From the NCBI RefSeq assembly GCF_025460805.1, contig NZ_JAMXFJ010000009.1:124001-188000 (forward strand): DNA of 64,000 bases, in the 5' to 3' direction. Shown piece after piece: positions 17,560 through 26,180 of this stretch; the stretch's first letter is position 1; each line of letters begins with the position of its first letter. The notes under the pieces are model-generated. The model was not told the DNA's origin, searched no databases, and saw nothing but the letters and a program-made list of their open reading frames with translations. The stretch comes from Microvirga sesbaniae (GTDB lineage: Bacteria > Pseudomonadota > Alphaproteobacteria > Rhizobiales > Beijerinckiaceae). Both the position numbers and the translations under genes were made by a program.

Positions 17560-18222
17560 TCACTCGTCCTGTCTCGCTGCTCTGATGTCGTGGCCAAGAC
17601 GATGGCGGAGACGTTGGTTCTCGGCGCGCAGGCTCTCGATCTCCGCACGCACCGGGATAAGCGCCCCTTCTAATTCCTCCTGCGTGAAGCGAGGGGTGAT
17701 GTGCTGAGGGCAGTTCCAGTCGAAAGCCTCAACCCGGATGAGGGCTGCGCGCTCGGAACGAGCTGCATAGTCCGGCACGGCAAGGGTTGCGACCAGTTCG
17801 GGATCCGCGCTCGCATCGATCATCCGCAAGTGCCCGAAGATCTTGAGCCGCCGCTGATGAGCGTAGTCCATCAGGAACAGCGAGACTTGGTCGTTCGCCG
17901 CGACGTTGCCGGTCGTCACATATTGCCGATTGCCCCGGAAATCCGCGAAACCGAGCGTGCGATCGTCCAGGACCCGCAGAAATCCCGCCGGGCCACCCCG
18001 GTACTGCACGTAAGGCCAGCCGGCTTCGGAGACGGAGGCGAGATAGAACCCGTCGCGCCCCGAGATGAAATCAGACTCTGCTTGACCGAGCCGGTCGTTG
18101 CGGACCGGACCAGTCCCGCCCAGCGTGCCATCCAGGCGCGCATACTGGGCGGCACTTCCGTAGCGCTCACGCGCGGCCTTCACGGAAGGGGTCGACGCGA
18201 TCTCGAGCCATCTGTGGAGCAT
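17560..18222 (-). CDS. Pyridoxamine 5'-phosphate oxidase-family protein
   Basis: Protein of 220 residues with the split-barrel flavin-binding fold of the PNPOx-like family: DFISGRDGFYLASVSEAGWPYVQYRGG, then LGFADFRGNRQYVTTGNVAAND and LFLMDYAHQRRLKIFGHLRMID. A coiled Glu/Arg-rich tail (EIESLRAENQRLRHRL) closes the protein. I took ATG 18222, which gives the usual N-terminus (MLHRWLEIASTPSVKAARERYG); the frame is open further but has no support. Probably binds FMN or F420-like flavin and reduces small molecules; no pathway is evident. It is followed on the same strand by nothing and preceded by the metallo-beta-lactamase-fold gene. Confidence 0.82.
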   Translation of the reverse strand: MLHRWLEIASTPSVKAARERYGSAAQYARLDGTLGGTGPVRNDRLGQAESDFISGRDGFYLASVSEAGWPYVQYRGGPAGFLRVLDDRTLGFADFRGNRQYVTTGNVAANDQVSLFLMDYAHQRRLKIFGHLRMIDASADPELVATLAVPDYAARSERAALIRVEAFDWNCPQHITPRFTQEELEGALIPVRAEIESLRAENQRLRHRLGHDIRAARQDE

Positions 18223-18256
18223 GGTCAACCTCGTGGAAATCAGGAAGATCGCGGCA

Positions 18257-19222
18257 TCAGTCCTGGTAGGCCCAGTCCGCGGCATGCCAACGCAGACGGC
18301 CTTGGTCGGACACGATCCGGCCGAGACCAGGGAAAGGCATGTGCGTTGCTGCAATGAGCGCACCTTCCTCGGCTGCGCGGGGAAAGAAGCGGGCCCGCAT
18401 GGCTTGTGCAGCCGGCCGATCCGCCTCCATCAGGAAGTTCACATCGGTTCCCATGGCCGGGTGCACCACCGGGAAGAGCATGTCGGAGACCATGATCAGG
18501 CTTTGTCCCCCATCTTCGATCCGCACGCCGATGTGACCTGGAGTATGTCCCGCAAGGTCAACAAGGGACACGCCGCGTGTGATCTGGTGGTCGCCCTGGG
18601 TGGCCTGGAGCTTCGGATACAGGCGAACGAGGTCGGACGAGAGCTGGAAGCTGGCTTGGAGATAGTCGGGCGCGGCGGCCTGCTTGCCCGGATCGGTCCA
18701 ATGCGCGATGTCGCGCCGGTCGACATACACCTCCGCCTGCGGGAAGACACGGCGCCCTCCCACGACAAGGCCGCCCAGGTGATCCTGGTGCATATGGGTG
18801 ACGATCACGGCATCGATGTGATCCGGGCTCAGCCCGCACGCGGCGAGCGCTTGGGGAAGGCGCCCGGTCTGGCCCAGCGTGCCGGCAGGTCCGGCATCAA
18901 TCAGGATGCGGCTCGATCCATCCTCGACGAGATATTGATTGAACAGAAAGCGCACACCGCTCGGCCGTGCCGTGAACTGGGCCTTGGCCGCGGTTTCGAC
19001 CTGCTCGGGCGTGCGGCCCGGGAAGTAGCCATAGGGCATATCCGCGTAGCCGTCCGACAGGGCCGTCACGGTGAAGCGGCCCACCTTCAGTTGCGCGAGC
19101 GGCGTGACCTGGGAGGCGGCCTGACTGCTTGCGGCTCGCACAGGGGATGTCCGGGCACCGGCCATGAAACCGGCAGTCGGAAGGCCGAAGGTGAAAGCGC
19201 GACGGGAGAGCGACAGGGGCAT
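18257..19222 (-). CDS. Tat-exported metallo-beta-lactamase-fold hydrolase
   Basis: MBL-fold metallohydrolase of 321 residues with the zinc motif THMHQDH (His143, His145, Asp147, His148) and later metal ligands in LAGHTPGH and AATHMPFPG. The N-terminus SRRAFTFGLP with a following hydrophobic region is a twin-arginine signal, so it acts in the periplasm. Similar proteins include quorum-quenching lactonases and other esterases, so a lactone or ester substrate is plausible. It is divergent from a LysR regulator that probably controls it. Start chosen at the ATG giving the signal peptide; upstream in-frame sequence overlaps lysR. Confidence 0.87.
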   Translation of the reverse strand: MPLSLSRRAFTFGLPTAGFMAGARTSPVRAASSQAASQVTPLAQLKVGRFTVTALSDGYADMPYGYFPGRTPEQVETAAKAQFTARPSGVRFLFNQYLVEDGSSRILIDAGPAGTLGQTGRLPQALAACGLSPDHIDAVIVTHMHQDHLGGLVVGGRRVFPQAEVYVDRRDIAHWTDPGKQAAAPDYLQASFQLSSDLVRLYPKLQATQGDHQITRGVSLVDLAGHTPGHIGVRIEDGGQSLIMVSDMLFPVVHPAMGTDVNFLMEADRPAAQAMRARFFPRAAEEGALIAATHMPFPGLGRIVSDQGRLRWHAADWAYQD

Positions 19223-19366
19223 GGGATCAGGCTCCAGATCTGGGTCAGCCGGGCTATTGAACCTGATTGGTGTCGATGCCCGAGGCCGAGCTGACACTAG
19301 ACCCTTCCTTTTCCCAGCGATATCCTGCCAGTATGAGACCTTCCCTCTCATTTTTTGGAAGGCGCT

Positions 19367-20260
19367 ATGGACCGCTTGGACGCCATGACCGTTCTGATCG
19401 CCGTCGTGGAGGAGGGGAGCCTGTCGGCCGCCTCGCGCCGCCTGCGCGCTCCCCTCGCTACGGTGAGCCGCAAGGTTGCGGATCTCGAGCGCCACCTGAA
19501 CGCTCAGCTTCTGGTGCGCACAAGCCGACGGGTCGAGCTGACCGACGCGGGCCGCGCCTATGTGGAGGCGGCCAAGCGCATCCTGGAGCAAGTCGGGGAA
19601 GCAGAGCGCGAGGCGGCGGGCGAGTACACTGCGCTCAGGGGTGAGCTTCACGTGACGGCGCCGACGATGTTCGGTCGACTTCATGTCTTGCCGATCGCTC
19701 TCGACTTCCTGATGGAGCACCCTGATATCGACCTGCGGCTCCTGCTCAATGACCGCCAAGTGGACCTGGTCGAGGAACACATCGATGTTGCCGTTCGCAT
19801 TGGCCATTTGGTCGATGGCGGCTTACGGGCGACGAAGGTTGGCGCGATCCGCCGGATTGCCTGCGCCAGCCCTGCCTACCTGGCCCGACGCGGAGTCCCC
19901 AGGACGCCAGGTGAGCTCGCGGCGCATGAGGGCATTACGTTCCAGGGGTTCGAGCGCGCGCCCGAGTGGCGCTATCGCGGCGACAGCCCGGCTTGGACGG
20001 CCGAGCCGCGGACGCGCCTCGCTGTGAACTCGACCGAAGCTGCCGTGGCCGCTGCAGTCGCGGGTTTGGGGATTGTGCGTCTCCTGTCATACCAAATCGA
20101 GCAGGAGTTGCGCTCGGGTGCCCTGCTTGCAATTCTCGGAGACTTCGCCCCCGAGCCCATGCCGGTGAGCCTTGTCTATCCCGAAGGAGGTCGGCTCGCA
20201 CCCAAGGCTCGGGCCTTCATCGATTGGGCGGCGCCGCGGCTCCGAGTTCGACTATCATGA
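19367..20260 (+). CDS. LysR-family transcriptional regulator
   Basis: LTTR of 297 residues: N-terminal HTH (MTVLIAVVEEGSLSAASRRLRAPLATVSRKVADLE) and a C-terminal effector domain of the DsdC/YafC-like subgroup (ELHVTAPTMFGRLHVLPI). ATG 19367 has GGAAGG at 19357-19362. It is divergently arranged with the MBL-fold gene, the usual LTTR layout. The effector is unknown. Confidence 0.9.
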   Translation: MDRLDAMTVLIAVVEEGSLSAASRRLRAPLATVSRKVADLERHLNAQLLVRTSRRVELTDAGRAYVEAAKRILEQVGEAEREAAGEYTALRGELHVTAPTMFGRLHVLPIALDFLMEHPDIDLRLLLNDRQVDLVEEHIDVAVRIGHLVDGGLRATKVGAIRRIACASPAYLARRGVPRTPGELAAHEGITFQGFERAPEWRYRGDSPAWTAEPRTRLAVNSTEAAVAAAVAGLGIVRLLSYQIEQELRSGALLAILGDFAPEPMPVSLVYPEGGRLAPKARAFIDWAAPRLRVRLS

Positions 20261-20359
20261 CGTTGGGCCCTGCAATTCACCCCCGGTCCGGTCAGCCTTC
20301 CTCTCACCTTGCAATGGCGGCCTCCAATCGGAGCGCTCCTGGCGTCAAAGGAGCTTGGG

Positions 20360-20464
20360 AATGTCTCGTCTGGCCGAGTCCCGCCGGATCACGACTGCTG
20401 CGTTCACGAGCACGTCGAGGCGCCCGAGTCCGGCCAGAAGATCCTTGATGGCAGAGCCGTCATC
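20360..20464 (-). pseudogene. Short-chain dehydrogenase remnant
   Basis: On the minus strand the bases encode a short peptide typical of SDR enzymes: AIKDLLAGLGRLDVLVNAA followed by VIRRDSA, matching the cofactor-fold region around the NAG motif, here changed to NAAV. No start, glycine motif or Tyr-x3-Lys can be found in frame around it, so it is the relic of a deleted gene between the LysR gene and tctA. Confidence 0.5.
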
Positions 20465-20521
20465 GGATCGACCCTTTCACAGGCGACAGAATTCTTCGAT
20501 GGGCGCAGATCACTCCTGTCG

Positions 20522-22024
20522 TCACAGCGCGTGCTCCTGCGGCCGGGGCCGGATCCGTTTCCACAGCCAGATGAAGGCGGGCCAGAGCAAAGCGGAAATG
20601 GTCATCGCAGCAAGAACGGCCGAAACAGGACGCTCGAAGAATGGCAGCAGGCTTCCGTCAGACTTGATCAACGAGGTAACGAAGCTCTGCTCGACCATCG
20701 TGCCCATCACGATGCCGAGCACCATCGCGGCGACGGGATAGCCGTTGTTCTCCATCACGTAACCAATCACGCCGAATACCGCGACGAGAACGATCGCGAA
20801 CAGGTTGTTCCCGGTCGCGAAGGCTCCAACGGCGCAGCAGACGAGAATGACCGGCATGACCGTAGCCCGCGGCGCTCGCAGAACCTGGCTCGCCAAACGG
20901 ATCATGATGATCCCCAGGGGGATCATCAGGATGTTGGCCAGAATAAAGATGATGTAGAGCGCGTACATGCTCGACGCCCTCTCGGTAAAGAGCGTCGGGC
21001 CCGGATTGAGGCCCTTCATGTACAGGACTCCGATGGCAATCGCGGTGATCGTGTCGCCGGGGATGCCGAACAGCAGCGACGGAACCCAGCCGCTCGCAAG
21101 GCTCGCGTTGTTGCTCGCGCCAGCTTCCACGAGCCCTTCCGGATGGCCGGTGCCGAATTTATGCTGCTCCTTGGAGAATCGCTTCGACATGGCATAGCTG
21201 ACCCACGCCGCCATGTCGGCGCCGGCTCCCGGCAGAACGCCGATGATGATGCCCACGATGTTGCCCCGGGTCATTTGGCGCCAGTATTTGCGAGTCAGGG
21301 CGAGCTGGCCTGCCAGGATGCTGCCGAACCTGCGGCGGGGCAGGGGGGGCGGCTCGGGCGAGACCAAGGCGCGGATCACCTCGGATACGGCGAAGACGCC
21401 AACCAGGACCGGAATGGCCTCGACGCCGCCCAGCAGATCAGACAGGCCGAAGGTGAAGCGCGGGACGCCGCCCGGGTTCTCCATGCCGATGCAGGCCACG
21501 AGCAGCCCGAGCAGCATGCTGGCGATTGCCTTCACGGGCGACGACCGCGCCACCAATGTCGCGCACATCAGTCCGAGGAAGGCGAGCCAGAAGTATTCGA
21601 ACGTCGAAAAGTTCAGGGCCAACTCGGCAAGGAGCGGGGCCATGACCACGAGGGAGATCGTTCCTGCGATTCCGCCGAGGGCACTGAACCAGAGACCGGC
21701 CCCAAGGGCGATTTCAGGCTGCCCCTTGCGGGTCAAGGCATAGGCCTCGTCCGTGTAGGCGGCGGAAGCAGGAGTTCCGGGGATGCGCAGCAGGCAGCCT
21801 GGAATATCGCCGGAGAAGATTGCCATGGCCGAGGCCGCGATGATCGTGGCCACCGCCGCGATCGGCGAGAGATAGAAGGTGACCGGTACGAGCAGCGCCG
21901 TCGCCATCGTGGCCGACAGGCCGGGGAGCGATCCGATCACAAGGCCGTAAATCGACGACAGCAGGATCGCGATCAGCACATCGGGGGCAACGACGAGGCG
22001 GAAGGCTTCAATGAGTTCGCTCAT
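20522..22024 (-). CDS. tctA: Tripartite tricarboxylate transporter, large membrane subunit
   Basis: TctA-family permease, about 500 residues with some twelve membrane segments. Family motifs visible are the N-terminal GLVIGSLPGLSATMATALLVP and the internal GIIIGVLPGAGADMAAWVSYAMSK, the paired Pro/Gly-rich TctA signature, plus GIPGDTITA. The ATG at 22024 was chosen over an in-frame TTG at 22033; it overlaps the tctB stop region. It forms a Na+- or H+-coupled importer with TctB and the periplasmic TctC. Confidence 0.93.
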   Translation of the reverse strand: MSELIEAFRLVVAPDVLIAILLSSIYGLVIGSLPGLSATMATALLVPVTFYLSPIAAVATIIAASAMAIFSGDIPGCLLRIPGTPASAAYTDEAYALTRKGQPEIALGAGLWFSALGGIAGTISLVVMAPLLAELALNFSTFEYFWLAFLGLMCATLVARSSPVKAIASMLLGLLVACIGMENPGGVPRFTFGLSDLLGGVEAIPVLVGVFAVSEVIRALVSPEPPPLPRRRFGSILAGQLALTRKYWRQMTRGNIVGIIIGVLPGAGADMAAWVSYAMSKRFSKEQHKFGTGHPEGLVEAGASNNASLASGWVPSLLFGIPGDTITAIAIGVLYMKGLNPGPTLFTERASSMYALYIIFILANILMIPLGIIMIRLASQVLRAPRATVMPVILVCCAVGAFATGNNLFAIVLVAVFGVIGYVMENNGYPVAAMVLGIVMGTMVEQSFVTSLIKSDGSLLPFFERPVSAVLAAMTISALLWPAFIWLWKRIRPRPQEHAL

Positions 22025-22026
22025 GA

Positions 22027-22524
22027 TCACCAAGGCATCGGGAGAAGGCCGGGAGGCAGCGGGACACGCAGGAGCTTGTAGAATACGAGATGAATGGCAA
22101 CCGGCGCGAGGATGGCCAGAGAAAGAGCAACGCGCAGCCGGGCACCGAAAGCGACCGAGGCGGCGAAGATCATGATGGCCGCCGTGGGAACGAATCCGAG
22201 ACGGTCGGCTGCATAGACGTAGAAGAGAAGCAGACCGGGCGGCAGCAGCGCGCGCAGCTTATGGATCGGAGAATCCGCAGGCTGCGCCCGCTGCGGAGGC
22301 CCCTCGACTGCGGCAAGGTCGGCCTCGGCTTCCTCCTCGAAGCTATGCCCGATTCCGAGAGCGATCATGGCCCCGCAGAGGACGAGGCCGATGCCAATCA
22401 CGATCGGGAACGCGCTGGGCCCGACGTCCTGACCGGGGACGGGGGGAAGCTGGGAGCCGCCATAGGTCGCCAACACGCCTAAAACCGCGACAAACGAACC
22501 GGTGATGCGATCCGACAGACGCAT
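22027..22524 (-). CDS. tctB: Tripartite tricarboxylate transporter, small membrane subunit
   Basis: TctB-family protein of 165 residues with four predicted membrane segments and the short charged loop between helix 2 and 3. The ATG at 22524 has GAGGAGG about 8 bases upstream. Directly followed by tctA. Sequence similarity within TctB is low, so the call rests mainly on hydrophobicity, length and position. Confidence 0.85.
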   Translation of the reverse strand: MRLSDRITGSFVAVLGVLATYGGSQLPPVPGQDVGPSAFPIVIGIGLVLCGAMIALGIGHSFEEEAEADLAAVEGPPQRAQPADSPIHKLRALLPPGLLLFYVYAADRLGFVPTAAIMIFAASVAFGARLRVALSLAILAPVAIHLVFYKLLRVPLPPGLLPMPW

Positions 22525-22674
22525 GGACGGGCCCTCCTCGGCTGGTTGAATGGGAACGATCCGGGCGCCTTGACCGAAGCAGGAGACCGGACAAGCCACG
22601 TGCAGATCTCGCTGTCACGGGTCGGCAGGATGGCGGCCGGGCAGTTCGGAACTGCTCCGGCGCTGGACGGTCCA

Positions 22675-22904
22675 GCGCACCGTGCGAAAAAGTGGACCCG
22701 GTTTTTTGCAGTCAACGGTGCGCCAGCCAAGAGTGGAGCATCGGAATCGATCCCAAAAGTGGTGTCCACTTTTGGGTCCGATGCTCGAGCGCACCGTGCG
22801 AAAAGGTGGACCCGGTTTTTCGCGCCGAACGGTGCGCCGCTCAAAGGCTTGAGCATCGGATCCGATCCCAAGAGTGGGTCCACTTGTCACGTCCGATGCT
22901 CTAG
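22675..22904. repeat. Tandem pair of family 2 intergenic repeats
   Basis: Two successive units share GCGCACCGTGCGAAAA, GTGGACCCGGTTTTT, a GAACGGTGCGCC-like segment, GAGCATCGGA and an AGTGG(T/G)TCCACTT part. They form imperfect inverted repeats (AAGTGGACCC against GTCCACTTTT). The unit ends in CTAG, which contains the stop codon of tctC, and separates tctC from tctB. The same family recurs at 46631-46760 and 62930-63103. Confidence 0.75.
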
Positions 22905-23896
22905 GCCTTCGCCAACCCCGCGGCCTTCATGGCCTCGCCCATTTGCCGATCGGACTCATCCATGAATTGACCGAATTCGGCTTTTTCGGCCCATTGGATC
23001 CCGAAGCCCCGCCCGCTCATGAATTCCTTGTACTCCTTGGAAGCGTAAACGTCCTTGAGGACGGAAACCAACTTGTCTTGAATCTCGGGCGGAAGGGCTT
23101 TGGGGCCGGCAATGCCGCGCCACACACCGACCGATTTATGGGAGCCCATCTGCTCGTTGAGCGTCGGCACGCTGGGGAATTGCGGATTCCGTTCCGCTGC
23201 CAGGATGGCGAGGCTCTTGGCCCGGCCCGCATCGATCATCGGACGGGCTTCAGGCAGCGAGCAAGGCACGATATCGATTCCGCCGGCCGCCAGGTCCTGC
23301 ATCCCCGGCGCGGCGCCGTTCGAGGGCACCCAGGCCACGTGATTGGGTTGAAGACCCAACGATTGCAGCCATCCCACGAGGGCCAAATGCCAGATCCCGC
23401 CTTGGCCGGTCCCCGAAGCCTTCAACTTGCCGGGAGGCGCCGCCTTGATGGCGTCGGCGAGCTCCTTGATATCCTTGTAGGGACTGTCGGCCTTCACCTG
23501 GATGGCGGGGGCGTCAACATTCATCAGCGCAAGGGGCGCGTAGTTTCTGGGCGTCAGCTCCGTCAGTCCCTGCCAATGCATCATGGCAATCTCAACGGTG
23601 AGAAGTCCGATTGTGTAGCCATCCGGTGGTGCAGCCGAAATCGCCGAGTGTCCGACCACGCCGTTCCCGCCCGTACGGTTCACCACGTTGACCGGCTGGC
23701 CGAGTTTCTGCTCCATCACCTGCGCGATGATGCGCGCGGTCGCATCGGTGCCGCCACCCGCGCCCCAGGGGCAAATGAGGGTGATGGGACGACTGGGATA
23801 ATTCGATTGTGAGAAGCTTGGTCTTAGTCCAAGTGCTGAACTTGCAAATACAGTGGACGCCGACGCGACAAAACCGCGTCTCGTGAACGAAGTCAT
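22901..23896 (-). CDS. tctC: Tripartite tricarboxylate transporter binding protein
   Basis: Periplasmic Bug/TctC-family receptor of 331 residues. Twin-arginine-like signal (RRGFVASAS, residues 6-14) and cleavage near SFSQS. The mature part begins YPSRPITLICPWGAGGGTDATARIIA, the canonical Bug-family opening, followed by GGNGVVGHSAISAAPPDGYT. Binds a carboxylate such as citrate, tartrate or an aromatic acid; ligand unknown. GGAGGAA lies upstream of the ATG. Co-oriented with tctBA, though a 376-base repeat-bearing gap separates them. Confidence 0.92.
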   Translation of the reverse strand: MTSFTRRGFVASASTVFASSALGLRPSFSQSNYPSRPITLICPWGAGGGTDATARIIAQVMEQKLGQPVNVVNRTGGNGVVGHSAISAAPPDGYTIGLLTVEIAMMHWQGLTELTPRNYAPLALMNVDAPAIQVKADSPYKDIKELADAIKAAPPGKLKASGTGQGGIWHLALVGWLQSLGLQPNHVAWVPSNGAAPGMQDLAAGGIDIVPCSLPEARPMIDAGRAKSLAILAAERNPQFPSVPTLNEQMGSHKSVGVWRGIAGPKALPPEIQDKLVSVLKDVYASKEYKEFMSGRGFGIQWAEKAEFGQFMDESDRQMGEAMKAAGLAKA

Positions 23897-24159
23897 GCAT
23901 TTCCTCCGGGCGATTATCCAGCCATGGCCTCGCCTGTTCCCGACGCTTGACCTTGGGTCATTCTAGGTAGCCTTTCCGACGCTGCAACCGCTTTCTCCGA
24001 GATTCTTTGGTATTGCTCGGCGCGCGGCTGCTGCGGTTTGCCGGGATTGCTCGTGATCTTCGTCTGGCCGGCCGCCCTGCTGGTGCGTCAAAGGTCGGGC
24101 TTCGGGCCGGGACTCCCGCAGCCTTACGGGGCAGCTTCCGAAGGATTGGCCAACTGCGA

Positions 24160-24200
24160 TTGACATCTGGAACATCACGAATTTAGATCGATCTAAATTC
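24160..24200 (+). promoter_or_regulatory. Promoter and operator of the lacI-family gene
   Basis: TTGACA at 24160-24165 and TTAGAT at 24183-24188 are spaced by 17 bases. The -10 lies inside a perfect 22-base palindrome (24179-24200, core TTAGATCGATCTAA at 24183-24196) with a central CG as in LacI-family operators. Autorepression by the protein encoded from 24218 is likely. Confidence 0.72.
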
Positions 24201-24217
24201 CGGGGAAGGAATCCCAG

Positions 24218-25246
24218 ATGGCGGGAAGACCAGATCGCTTGACGCTTGCGGACGTTGCGGAGCGTGCCGGCGTTTCTCGTGCGACCGTGTCCCTCGTTCT
24301 GCGCAGCAGTCCTCTTGTCGCGGAGAGTACGCGCATCAAGGTGCAGAGGATCCTTGACGAACTCGGCTACGTTTACAACCGAAGCGCCGCGAGCATGCGA
24401 GCGTCCCGGAGCCGAACCGTCGGCCTGCTGGTTCCCGGGCTCAGCAATCCTTTCTTCGCCGAGCTGGCGGCAGGCGTCGACCAGATCTTGGACGAGGCGG
24501 GCCTTGCTCTGTTTCTTGCCGACAGCAACGAATCCGTCGCCAAGCAGGAGCGGGTCATTCTTCGCATGCGGGAGCATGGAGCCGACGGGATCATCATCTG
24601 CCCGGCGGTCGGCACGACTAAGGACCTGATTTCCCGGCTCGATGCCTGGAAATTTCCATTCGTGCAGGCGCTTCGGCATATATCGCCGCAGGGCGATTAC
24701 GCGGGGGCGGATTATGAAATCGGGATGGATCGGGCGACGGAGCATCTCATCAGGCTTGGGCATCGGCGCATTGCCTTCGTCGGCGGCGAGCACATGCATT
24801 CGGCCTATCGAGAGCGGCGGGACGGCTTTGTCGCCTGCATGCGCCGCCATGGCCTCTCGCCCGATTTCATTCTCAAGACGCCGCTGACGCGTCAGGCCGG
24901 CATGGATGCCGTTGCCGCGGTTCTGGAGCAGGATGAGGCCGCTACGGCAGCGATCTGCTTCAATGACGTGGTCGCCTTCGGCATGCTCCTGGGCCTCAGC
25001 GATCGGGGCCTGGAGCCCGGCGTCGACCTCGCCGTCGTCGGCTTCGACGATGTGGCGGAGGCGAGCCTGAGCCGCCCGCCGCTCACCACCGTTGCAACCC
25101 TGCCGAACCAGATCGGGCAGGACGCCGCTCGGTTGCTCCTGCGCCGGATCGCCGACCCGCACGGGCTGCCGGAGCGCGTGATCCTCCCGACCCGTCTGGT
25201 GGTGCGCGCATCCTGCGGGGCGCTGCGATCCCAGAGGGTCGCCTGA
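24218..25246 (+). CDS. LacI-family transcriptional regulator
   Basis: Repressor of 342 residues. HTH LTLADVAERAGVSRATVSLVLR at residues 8-29 plus hinge helix, then a type 1 periplasmic-binding-like effector domain beginning TVGLLVPGLSNPFFAELAAG. GGAAGGA lies before the ATG. The palindrome in its own promoter recurs upstream of the amino-acid-type ABC operon about 1.9 kb downstream, so it probably regulates the whole 24.2-30.2 kb cassette. The inducer may be the transported substrate or a hydroxyacid product. Confidence 0.93.
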   Translation: MAGRPDRLTLADVAERAGVSRATVSLVLRSSPLVAESTRIKVQRILDELGYVYNRSAASMRASRSRTVGLLVPGLSNPFFAELAAGVDQILDEAGLALFLADSNESVAKQERVILRMREHGADGIIICPAVGTTKDLISRLDAWKFPFVQALRHISPQGDYAGADYEIGMDRATEHLIRLGHRRIAFVGGEHMHSAYRERRDGFVACMRRHGLSPDFILKTPLTRQAGMDAVAAVLEQDEAATAAICFNDVVAFGMLLGLSDRGLEPGVDLAVVGFDDVAEASLSRPPLTTVATLPNQIGQDAARLLLRRIADPHGLPERVILPTRLVVRASCGALRSQRVA

Positions 25247-25284
25247 GAGAAGCTGCCTTTTGAGAACGGATTCGAACGGAGAAC

Positions 25285-26046
25285 ATGATGGCTCATGCCC
25301 AGATGAGTTTGGCCCTTGACAGCCTGATGGCCGCCCGCCGAGGCGGACCGCGGCCGGTGCGGCTCAAGCCCGAAGCGACCCCCGACACCCTCGCCCAGGC
25401 TTATGGATGGCAGGATGCCCTTCTGGCGCGGCTCGGGGCCGTCACGGGATGGAAGGTGGGCGCGGACAGTCCGGCATCCGAGCCGTTCCGCGCCGGCCTG
25501 ACCGCGTCGACGATCCACCTCTCGCCGGCCCAACTGGGCAGGAGAGGCTTCAATGTGATCGGCGTGGAGGCTGAAATCGCCTACACCCTCGCGCATCCCC
25601 TGCCGGTCCGGGCGGAGCCCTATACCCGGGCCGAGGTGCTCGCGGCCATCGGTTCGGTTCATGCCGCAATCGAAATCGTCGATACGCGCTTTGCCGCCTG
25701 GGGCATCGTCGAGCGGCCGAGCCAGATCGTCGACCAGTTCAATCATGGAGCGCTTATCATCGGTGAAGGGCGGGCACACGGGTTCGAGGTCGATCCGCAG
25801 AAGCAGATGGTCCAGCTGGACCTGAACGGAGAGCCTGCCGTGCGCAAGGCTGGCGGAAACTCGGCCGGAGATGCGGTCAATCTCCTGATCTGGCTCGCCA
25901 ATGGCGGAGCGGCAAGCCAGGGCGGACTGGCGGCAGACGCAACCATCACGACGGGATCCTGGACAGGTACCCTGTTCGTGGGGCCGGGCACCCAAGTGCG
26001 TGCCTCCTTCGACGGGATCGGCGAGGCGGTTCTGGAAATCGTTTGA
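25285..26046 (+). CDS. 2-keto-4-pentenoate hydratase-like protein (FAH superfamily)
   Basis: Protein of 253 residues in the MhpD/fumarylacetoacetase superfamily. The metal-site segment GVEAEIAYTL is followed by AIEIVDTRF and the C-terminal TTGSWTGTLFVGPG motif, all typical of hydratases and decarboxylases acting on 2-oxo acids. It probably hydrates or decarboxylates an unsaturated 2-oxo acid in the cytoplasm. Two consecutive ATGs exist at 25285 and 25288; the second has better spacing to CGGAG. It follows the lacI gene by 38 bases and likely shares its mRNA. Confidence 0.85.
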   Translation: MMAHAQMSLALDSLMAARRGGPRPVRLKPEATPDTLAQAYGWQDALLARLGAVTGWKVGADSPASEPFRAGLTASTIHLSPAQLGRRGFNVIGVEAEIAYTLAHPLPVRAEPYTRAEVLAAIGSVHAAIEIVDTRFAAWGIVERPSQIVDQFNHGALIIGEGRAHGFEVDPQKQMVQLDLNGEPAVRKAGGNSAGDAVNLLIWLANGGAASQGGLAADATITTGSWTGTLFVGPGTQVRASFDGIGEAVLEIV

Positions 26047-26072
26047 GCAATGGCTCTTTTGGTCCTTGCGTC

Positions 26073-26090
26073 ATTTAGATCGATCTAATA
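26073..26090. promoter_or_regulatory. Second copy of the LacI operator palindrome
   Basis: The 14-base core TTAGATCGATCTAA (26075-26088) is identical to that in the lacI promoter at 24183-24196. It lies between the hydratase stop and the first permease gene, so it should control the ABC importer genes. Confidence 0.68.
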
Positions 26091-26180
26091 GCGTTTGGTC
26101 CAAAGAGCGATGACCGACATCGCGGACGACAATCCGCTCGAGGATTGCGCGTCGTCGTTGGCCTTTGCTGCGGGGAGGAG

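Noticed and set aside
20309..22081. Long plus-strand open frame opposite tctA
   Set aside because: Its low-complexity charged composition is typical of an antisense shadow, while tctA on the other strand has clear family motifs.
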